This document shows, piece after piece, positions 39,363 through 45,232 of a stretch of DNA of 45,232 nt. Source of the DNA: Clostridia bacterium. Its GTDB lineage: Bacteria > Bacillota > Clostridia > Oscillospirales > Acutalibacteraceae. The notes below the pieces were generated by a model. That model had not been told where the DNA came from and made no database searches. It saw nothing but the letters and a program-made list of their open reading frames with translations. Each line of letters starts with the position of its first letter. Position 1 is the stretch's first letter. Made by a program: the position numbers and the translations under genes. Location of the stretch: positions 1 to 45,232 of the forward strand of contig JAFODQ010000007.1 in assembly GCA_017380615.1 (NCBI GenBank). Reading direction: 5' to 3'.

Positions 39363-41333
39363 ATGGCTGAAAAACACAATGCGCCAAAGGGTCCTAACGG
39401 CGGACCGGGCAACAAAATGAAAATCGGCAAGCCTAAAAACACAGGCAAAACAATAAAGCGTCTTCTTTCCTATGTGGCAAAGAGTAAGGGTCTTCTTGCA
39501 ATTGTGGTGCTTATGGTCATTCTTTCTGCAGGTGCAAATGTTGCAGGAACCTATCTCCTCTCTCCCATTGTTGACGAAATAGGCAGCCTTCTCTCCACGG
39601 GCTCAAGAGATATGAGCAAGGTTATCACATATCTTTTTGTCCTCGGCTGCATATATCTTCTTGGTGTGGCAGCACAGTACGGTCAATCAAGAATCATGCT
39701 CAGCGTGTCCCAGAAGACTCTCAACATTCTCAGAAAAGACCTTTTTGATAATCTTCAGGATTTACCAATAAAATATTTCGACACCCACACTCACGGTGAG
39801 CTTATGAGCCGTTTCACAAACGATGTTGACACTGTACGTGAAGCAATAAGCCAAGGACTTATTCAGACAATTTCATCAATCATTACAATTGTCGGCATAT
39901 TTGTAATGATGCTTTCAATCAGCCCTGCTCTCACCTGCCTTATTATTCTTATGCTTTTTATTATGCTTAACATAATAAAGTTCATAGGAAAGAGAAGCTC
40001 CAACTATTTCCGTAAGCAGCAGGGTGCTGTCGGCAAGCTTAACGGATACATTGAAGAGCTTATCGAAGGGCTTAAGGTCGTTAAGGTTTTCTGCCGTGAG
40101 GACAAAACAAAAGAGGAATTTGCAGTAATCAATGAGGAATACAGAAAAGCCTCCACAAATGCTCATACCTTTGCAAGTATATTGATGCCTATCATGGGCA
40201 ACATCTCATACTTCAACTTCACCCTCACAGCAGCTGTCGGTGCTTTCATCATCCTTAGCATCGGCACAGACCCATCTGCAGGCTTAAGCCTTTTCACGGG
40301 TGGCATCAAGGGTGTGCTCACAATCGGCTCACTTGCCTCCTTCCTCCAGTACACAAGACAATTCTCAAACCCCATTGCACAGGTTTCACAGCAGATGAAC
40401 AGCATTCTTGCCGCCCTTGCAGGTGCAGAGAGAATCTTTGAGGTTATTGACACTCCTCACGAGGAGGATGAAGGCTATGTAACCCTTGTCAATGCAATTG
40501 TCAAGGAGGACGGAAGCATTGAAGAGGCCGGTGAACGCACAGGCGTATGGGCATGGAAGCACCCCCACTCTGCCGACGGAAGCATCACCTACACACTTCT
40601 TAAGGGCGATGTAAGATTCCACAACGTAACATTCTCATACGATGGCAAAAAGACAGTTCTCAAGAATGTTTCTCTTTACGCAAAGCCCGGTCAGAAGATT
40701 GCTTTTGTCGGATCAACGGGAGCAGGTAAAACAACAATCACAAACCTTATAAACAGATTCTACGATGTGCAGGAGGGCAAAATCACCTACGACGGCATCA
40801 ACATCAAGAAAATCAAAAAGGATGACCTCAGACGCTCCCTTGCAATGGTATTGCAGGACACTCACCTTTTCACCGGCACTGTTGAAGAAAACATCCGTTA
40901 CGGCAAGCTTGACGCAACACACGAGGAGGTTGTGGAGGCAGCAAAGGTTGCAAACGCACACAGCTTTATTTCAAGACTCCCAGAGGGCTATAACACAATG
41001 CTCACAGGAGACGGTGCAAACCTTTCTCAGGGACAAAGACAGCTTCTCTCCATTGCCCGTGCAGCTGTTGCAAACCCACCTGTGCTTATTCTTGACGAAG
41101 CAACAAGCTCCATTGACACCCGTACCGAAAGACTTATTGAAAAAGGTACAGATAAGCTTATGGAGGGAAAAACAGTTTTTGTAATCGCACACAGACTTTC
41201 AACCGTTAGAAACTCAAACGCAATTATGGTGCTTGAAAACGGAGAAATCATTGAAAAAGGCGACCACGAAACACTCCTTGAAGAAAAAGGAAAATATTAC
41301 AAGCTCTACACAGGACAATTTGAGCTTTCATAA
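39363..41333 (+). CDS. ABC exporter half-transporter, canonical subunit
   Basis: A 656-aa protein. An N-terminal polar extension of about 35 residues rich in Gly/Asn/Pro/Lys precedes the six-helix membrane domain. The ATPase domain has Walker A GSTGAGKTT, signature LSQGQRQLL and Walker B LILDEATSSID with the catalytic glutamate, then HRLSTV (H-loop). An insert of about 35 residues just before the ATPase domain contains DEGYVTLVNAIVKEDGSIEE. It is 15 bases after its partner, with AAAGGAG upstream. The signature (LSQGQ) rather than LSGGQ is common in heterodimers. Confidence 0.93.
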   Translation: MAEKHNAPKGPNGGPGNKMKIGKPKNTGKTIKRLLSYVAKSKGLLAIVVLMVILSAGANVAGTYLLSPIVDEIGSLLSTGSRDMSKVITYLFVLGCIYLLGVAAQYGQSRIMLSVSQKTLNILRKDLFDNLQDLPIKYFDTHTHGELMSRFTNDVDTVREAISQGLIQTISSIITIVGIFVMMLSISPALTCLIILMLFIMLNIIKFIGKRSSNYFRKQQGAVGKLNGYIEELIEGLKVVKVFCREDKTKEEFAVINEEYRKASTNAHTFASILMPIMGNISYFNFTLTAAVGAFIILSIGTDPSAGLSLFTGGIKGVLTIGSLASFLQYTRQFSNPIAQVSQQMNSILAALAGAERIFEVIDTPHEEDEGYVTLVNAIVKEDGSIEEAGERTGVWAWKHPHSADGSITYTLLKGDVRFHNVTFSYDGKKTVLKNVSLYAKPGQKIAFVGSTGAGKTTITNLINRFYDVQEGKITYDGINIKKIKKDDLRRSLAMVLQDTHLFTGTVEENIRYGKLDATHEEVVEAAKVANAHSFISRLPEGYNTMLTGDGANLSQGQRQLLSIARAAVANPPVLILDEATSSIDTRTERLIEKGTDKLMEGKTVFVIAHRLSTVRNSNAIMVLENGEIIEKGDHETLLEEKGKYYKLYTGQFELS

Positions 41334-41350
41334 AAGAGCATTAACGCAGA

Positions 41351-41380
41351 AGCCACTCACATATAATTTTGTGAGTGGCT
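41351..41380 (+). terminator. Terminator of the MarR-ABC exporter operon
   Basis: A perfect 10-bp stem (41351-41360 with 41371-41380), 10-base loop, followed by TTTAAATTG. It lies 17 bases after the stop. A separate inverted pair GTTACAA/TTGTAAC (41389-41395, 41408-41414) follows. Confidence 0.8.
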
Positions 41381-41419
41381 TTTAAATTGTTACAATATAT
41401 TAAGATTTTGTAACCTTTA

Positions 41420-41447
41420 TTGATTATTTTTTGTTTTTGTATATAAT
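41420..41447 (+). promoter_or_regulatory. Promoter of the O-antigen ligase-like gene
   Basis: TTGATT (41420-41425), 16-base spacer, TATAAT (41442-41447). Two direct copies of GGTTAATA follow (41450-41457 and 41466-41473), perhaps a regulator site. Confidence 0.65.
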
Positions 41448-41516
41448 GGGGTTAATACCATAATAGGTTAATATGTTTTTTTCGTGACAAATACTTTCTT
41501 TTTGAGTGGTAATATA

Positions 41517-42989
41517 ATGGAAAAATTATTGAAATCAGAGTCATCGCTGAAACGGCTTGAAGCCCTTCGTGCATTTCTCTTAAGTGAAAAGTGGATGGCA
41601 GTTCTCTTTGTGATTACGGGAGTTTTTGCCTGCCTTCACTCATTTTATCCAAGAAGCAGCATAGATATCTGGGGCACTGTGGTGCTGGGCTACATAACAG
41701 CCTTCTGCTTCATTGTCTCAGGAGACATCTTCACCATGCTTTTACCTGCACTGTTTACATATTGCATTGCAATACGGTGCTACAATTCCCTTGAAGAATT
41801 CAAAAGCATAATTCTGTTTGCTGTGCCTCTTGTGGCATCATTTCTCTTCAATATTGTTGCATATTCCAAAAGGCCAAGCACAAAGGGCTCACAATTCTGG
41901 CCGATGTTCTTTGTTTCGGTTGCTGTAACCATTGGTGGTGTGGGCGTTATCTCTGCAAAAGACTATTTCGCAGGTGCATCCATTTATAATATGCTTGGCA
42001 TTGGCTTCGGCATGCTTCTTGTTTATTGCTATCTTTTCTCAAAAATTGAAACAACTGATAAATATTCTCTCATTGAAAAGCTCACAGAGCTGATGATTGT
42101 TGTCGGTCTGTTTATCTCATTTATGGTCTTTGCCCACTATGTAATAAATGTTAACACAGTTATTGATAAGGGTGGCATTTTCTACATCAGGTGGCGTAAC
42201 AACGCCTCCACAATCCTTATGATGGCAATGCCATTTGCCTTCTTCTCGGGAAACAAAAAGCCATACACAGCAGTGCTCGCATTTATTTTCTATATTGCAA
42301 TGCTTCTCACCGGCTCCCGTGGTGGTATGCTCTTTGGCTCAATTGAGCTTGTAATGTGCCTTGTAATGTTCATTCTTTATGATAAAAGAAGAAGGCTTGC
42401 ATATGTGCTTATATGTGCTTGCTTCATCTTTGTGGCACTTATATTCCTGCCCGAAATAACCTCCTTCCTCAATTTCACAATACAAAGATTGTTCAAGGTG
42501 CTTAATCAATTCCTGCTTGGTGGACCTGACACAGAAACACGTGTGAGACATTATGCCCGAGGAGTTCAGGACTATTTCAACAATCCCGTCTTCGGTACAG
42601 GTCTCGGCAACCTCACCAACAGAGATATCTTCAAAAACAAGCCGGGCTCTCTTTGCTGGTATCACTGTGAGCCTATTCAGATTGCAGGAAGCTTCGGCAC
42701 TGTTGGTATTGTTGCCTTTGTTTACCAGTTCATTAAGAGAAATATCTTAATCTGGAAAAGAGCAACACTTTTCAACATGACAATTTTCCTGTCATATATA
42801 AGCCTTGAGCTTATGTCACTTGTTAACCCCGGTGTCTTCTGCCCCGTACCGTATCTCCTTCTTGTGGTAATATATATGGTGGTTGTTGAAAAGACAAACG
42901 GCAGCAAGGAGCCTCAGGTTAAAATCCCGATTTTCCAAAAATACAGAGAAAAGAGAAGAGCACGCAAGGCTGCCAAAAAAAACGCATAA
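41517..42989 (+). CDS. O-antigen ligase/polymerase-like membrane protein
   Basis: A 490-aa protein with about eleven or twelve membrane segments and a large extracytoplasmic loop with the Wzy_C/O-antigen-ligase pattern (about 330-405: GPDTETRVRHYARGVQDYF, NPVFGTGLGNLTN, WYHCEPIQIAGSFGTVG). It joins or polymerises glycan repeat units on the outer face of the membrane. The C-terminus is basic (EKRRARKAAKKNA). ATG 41517 is chosen, with GAGTGG 7 bases upstream. Convergent with wecB, consistent with a surface-polysaccharide locus. Confidence 0.85.
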   Translation: MEKLLKSESSLKRLEALRAFLLSEKWMAVLFVITGVFACLHSFYPRSSIDIWGTVVLGYITAFCFIVSGDIFTMLLPALFTYCIAIRCYNSLEEFKSIILFAVPLVASFLFNIVAYSKRPSTKGSQFWPMFFVSVAVTIGGVGVISAKDYFAGASIYNMLGIGFGMLLVYCYLFSKIETTDKYSLIEKLTELMIVVGLFISFMVFAHYVINVNTVIDKGGIFYIRWRNNASTILMMAMPFAFFSGNKKPYTAVLAFIFYIAMLLTGSRGGMLFGSIELVMCLVMFILYDKRRRLAYVLICACFIFVALIFLPEITSFLNFTIQRLFKVLNQFLLGGPDTETRVRHYARGVQDYFNNPVFGTGLGNLTNRDIFKNKPGSLCWYHCEPIQIAGSFGTVGIVAFVYQFIKRNILIWKRATLFNMTIFLSYISLELMSLVNPGVFCPVPYLLLVVIYMVVVEKTNGSKEPQVKIPIFQKYREKRRARKAAKKNA

Positions 42990-43000
42990 AAGAAAAAATT

Positions 43001-43028
43001 ATCACCATCAGCTTTCACTGATGGTGAT
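43001..43028. terminator. Bidirectional terminator between ligase and epimerase genes
   Basis: A perfect 11-bp stem (43001-43011 with 43018-43028), 6-base loop. TTTATTTT follows on plus, and AATTTTTTCTTTT on minus. Confidence 0.88.
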
Positions 43029-43034
43029 TTTATT

Positions 43035-44132
43035 TTACAGCTTTTCAATAAGAATATCTGCAATTCTCTTACAAGCAAAGCCGTCTCCGTATGGGTTAGA
43101 CGCCTGACTCATTTTATCATACTCTGCCTTGTCCGTGAGAAGCCTTGTAAACTCATTATAGATTGTTTCCTCCTCTGTACCCACAAGCTTGAGTGTGCCT
43201 GCCTTAATGCCCTCAGGACGCTCTGTTGTGTCTCTCATAACAAGCACAGGCTTTCCGAGAGAAGGTGCCTCCTCCTGAATTCCTCCTGAATCTGTAAGGA
43301 TAAGATAGCTCTTGTTGAGGAAATTATGGAAATCAAGAACCTCAAGAGGCTCAATAATGTGAATTCTTTCATCATCACCAAGAATTGCATTAGCTGTTTC
43401 ACGGACAACCGGGTTCATGTGAATTGGATAAATCGCTTTCACATCGGGATTTTCATCCATAACCCTGCGTATTGCCCTGAACATATTTTTCATCGGCTCA
43501 CCAAGATTTTCTCTTCGGTGGGCTGTTATCATTATAAGTCTGCTACCCTCTGCCCACTGAAGCTCAGGGTGAGTGTAATCATCCTTAACTGTTGTTTTAA
43601 GAGCATCTATTGCAGTGTTGCCGGTAATATAGATATTATCGGCACACTTGCCCTCTCTGAGCAGATTATCTTTTGAAAGCTCTGTTGGTGCAAAATTGAA
43701 CTGACTGACAATACCCACAGCCTGACGGTTGAATTCCTCAGGATATGGCGAATAAATATTGTATGTGCGAAGACCTGCTTCAACATGACCCACAGGAATC
43801 TGAAGATAGAAGCAAGCAAGGGCTGTAACAAATGTTGTGGAGGTGTCACCATGGACAAGCACAACATTTGGTTTTTCCTTTTCAAGGACTTCTTTGATTG
43901 AATTGAGGATGTTTGTGGTAACATCGAAAAGAGTCTGCCTGTCCTTCATAATAGAAAGATCATAATCAGGCTTTACAGAAAACGCCTCAAGCACCTGGTC
44001 AAGCATCTGACGGTGCTGACCTGTAACACAAACCACAGTCTCCAGCTCACTTCTGCTTTTCAATTCGTTTACCAATGGACACATTTTGATTGCTTCCGGT
44101 CTTGTACCGAAAACAAGCATAACCTTTTTCAT
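43035..44132 (-). CDS. wecB: UDP-N-acetylglucosamine 2-epimerase (non-hydrolysing)
   Basis: A 365-aa protein. LVFGTRPEAIKMCPLVNEL, VTGQHRQMLDQVLEAF, VHGDTSTTFV, HVEAGLRTYN and LTDSGGIQEEAPSLGKPVLV are hallmarks. It converts UDP-GlcNAc to UDP-ManNAc for surface polymers. It is last in the minus-strand operon flippase-acyltransferase-wecB, 18 bases after the acyltransferase. ATG 44132 follows AAGGAAG. Confidence 0.95.
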   Translation of the reverse strand: MKKVMLVFGTRPEAIKMCPLVNELKSRSELETVVCVTGQHRQMLDQVLEAFSVKPDYDLSIMKDRQTLFDVTTNILNSIKEVLEKEKPNVVLVHGDTSTTFVTALACFYLQIPVGHVEAGLRTYNIYSPYPEEFNRQAVGIVSQFNFAPTELSKDNLLREGKCADNIYITGNTAIDALKTTVKDDYTHPELQWAEGSRLIMITAHRRENLGEPMKNMFRAIRRVMDENPDVKAIYPIHMNPVVRETANAILGDDERIHIIEPLEVLDFHNFLNKSYLILTDSGGIQEEAPSLGKPVLVMRDTTERPEGIKAGTLKLVGTEEETIYNEFTRLLTDKAEYDKMSQASNPYGDGFACKRIADILIEKL

Positions 44133-44150
44133 CGTGAAATCTTCCTTTTA

Positions 44151-44693
44151 TTATCTGTATTTTTCAGCTTGAAGCATCATAAACTGCTTTCCCGCTGATT
44201 TTAATTCATTGTACTTATTCGCATCTCTGTATTTAAGGACCTTAGCGGGGTTGCCTCCCACCACAGCAAGAGATGGCACATCCTTTGTCACAACCGCGCC
44301 CGCAGCTACAACAGCACCCTCACCAATTGTCACCCCGGGTAAAATAATAACATTTGACGCAATCCACACATTTTCTTCAATAACAACCTTCTTGGCTTCT
44401 ATTTTCTCGTCGAACGGAAGCATTCCCAGATCAGCACCGTCATAGTGGTGGTTTGCTGTTCTTATATCCACCTTGTCTGCAAGAATTGTGCCATTTTTTA
44501 TAACACAACCCCCCTGCGCAAAAATGGATGTTCCTTCCCCTATCTTTACGTTTGACCCGATTTCTATATTTTCGGGAAGTCCGAATTTGCAGTTAGGCTC
44601 TATAACGACATTTTCACCCCTGAGCTTAAAGCTCACAGGCTTTGGATCAGCAATCAACCTATATAATCTTTTCAAATAGACAATAAATTTCAT
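44151..44693 (-). CDS. Hexapeptide-repeat acyltransferase
   Basis: A 180-aa protein. Left-handed beta-helix repeats run from about 40 to 150 (IEIGSNVKIGEGTSIFAQGG, IEENVWIASNVIILPGVTIG, VVGGNPAKVLKYR). The catalytic-type histidines lie in TANHHYDGADLG. It probably O- or N-acetylates a sugar of the surface polysaccharide. ATG 44693 follows ACGGAG with 8-base spacing; the GTG at 44702 would overlap the upstream stop but has no spacing to a site. It belongs to the minus-strand operon. Confidence 0.9.
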   Translation of the reverse strand: MKFIVYLKRLYRLIADPKPVSFKLRGENVVIEPNCKFGLPENIEIGSNVKIGEGTSIFAQGGCVIKNGTILADKVDIRTANHHYDGADLGMLPFDEKIEAKKVVIEENVWIASNVIILPGVTIGEGAVVAAGAVVTKDVPSLAVVGGNPAKVLKYRDANKYNELKSAGKQFMMLQAEKYR

Positions 44694-44698
44694 TCTCT

Positions 44699-45232
44699 TC
44701 ACTCCGTTGTTTTTGAAGCGTTAAGCCCCTTCCAATTTGATAAAAGTTTTTTAATATTTATTGCCGCAAATATAACAGCCCAACAGCCACCAAGACCGAT
44801 TGAAGCCACAATTGAAACCATACCGGTTAAATTACCCAGCAGGATATTTTTTACTCCCCAGAAGATAACGCCCAACACCACTGTTTCCAACAAATAAACA
44901 GCCATATTCTTCCAGGGGAAAATCCTTGTTATTGAAATATTTAATTGTTTTTTTGTATATACAAGCTGCACGCCGTTCATGGTCACCGTAGCAATAATTG
45001 TTGCTATTGCAGGACCTATAAAGCCGAAGGCGTGATACATTGCCACATTGCCAATAAGATTGAGCACCATAGAGGCAATTGAGCTGTAAAGAATAAGCTT
45101 TGTTTTGCCTGTGGCATTGAGCACTATTCCCCAATAAGTAAACCTGAAGAGTAAAATGCTGGTGTAAATCCTGAATACTGCGATTCCCTCGGGTGTGGCA
45201 TATTTTGCCGAATAGAAAAGTGACATCACATC
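44699..45232 (-). CDS. Polysaccharide flippase (Wzx/MATE-type), C-terminal part
   Basis: The last about 178 residues of a polytopic protein; the N-terminal part lies beyond the window. Hydrophobic helices such as LILYSSIASMVLNLIGNVAM, IATIIATVTMNGVQLV and AVYLLETVVLGVIFWGV fit the C-terminal half of oligosaccharide flippases of the MOP superfamily. The frame continues without stop to the window end. It moves lipid-linked repeat units across the membrane, supplying the ligase-like protein. Followed after 5 bases by the acyltransferase gene. Confidence 0.85.
   Translation of the reverse strand, partial: DVMSLFYSAKYATPEGIAVFRIYTSILLFRFTYWGIVLNATGKTKLILYSSIASMVLNLIGNVAMYHAFGFIGPAIATIIATVTMNGVQLVYTKKQLNISITRIFPWKNMAVYLLETVVLGVIFWGVKNILLGNLTGMVSIVASIGLGGCWAVIFAAINIKKLLSNWKGLNASKTTE

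Overview
The window looks like a chromosomal segment of a low-to-mid GC Gram-positive anaerobe, most likely class Clostridia (Oscillospiraceae/Ruminococcaceae-like). The reasons are AGGAGG-type ribosome binding sites before nearly every gene, frequent GTG/TTG starts, 16-17 bp spaced TTGACA/TATAAT promoters, a glgB-glgC-glgD-glgA glycogen cluster with the Firmicutes-type GlgD subunit, FeoA/FeoB followed by a FeoB-associated Cys-rich peptide, and several cytoplasmic glycosidases. No rRNA and one tRNA, tRNA-Pro(GGG), are present. Taxonomy is inference from gene style only.

Layout. 1-138: end of an IS with the first 18 codons of a transposase. 173-5283: a secreted or membrane-anchored metallophosphoesterase, divergent from a GH2 glycosidase and an unusual propeller-plus-helical-barrel protein. 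5319-9437: metal and phosphate transport, with a PiT permease and DtxR-type repressor on the minus strand and feoA-feoB-Cys-rich peptide on the plus strand, with two DtxR-like operators at the feo promoter. 9447-17885: a phosphatase, an unrecognised polytopic membrane protein, a GH36-like alpha-galactosidase, and an operon of secreted protein, beta-lactamase-fold hydrolase and EamA transporter. 17850-18351: a non-coding, strongly folded stretch that I interpret as a structured RNA on the minus strand behind a repeat-controlled promoter. 18391-19689: an XRE-type regulator and a HAD phosphatase.

19754-21640 is a small island at tRNA-Pro. The tRNA 3' end is duplicated, inverted tRNA fragments head MITE-like palindromic elements, and two foreign-looking genes (a 110-aa protein and a possible uracil-DNA-glycosylase-fold protein) sit between copies of the tRNA terminator. 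21692-30467: a Gfo/Idh/MocA oxidoreductase, a complete nucleoside catabolic operon (deoD-deoB-cdd-pdp), two amidohydrolases, a histidine phosphatase and an XRE regulator. Two intergenic regions here (22875-23060 and 27809-28014) are clusters of palindromes. The second is an ordered array of eight different hairpins joined by constant 9-bp linkers.

30468-36720 is the glycogen operon on the minus strand (glgB, glgC, glgD, a zinc-ribbon/coiled-coil/membrane protein, glgA). 37066-41333 is a MarR regulator translationally coupled to a heterodimeric ABC exporter. 41517-45232 belongs to surface polysaccharide synthesis: O-antigen ligase-like protein, UDP-GlcNAc 2-epimerase, hexapeptide acyltransferase and a truncated flippase.

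The genes suggest a carbohydrate-fermenting gut-type bacterium that hydrolyses imported oligosaccharides, scavenges nucleosides and ferrous iron, and stores glycogen. The most novel-looking material is non-coding: the putative CCUCC-rich RNA, the hairpin array and the tRNA-Pro island.
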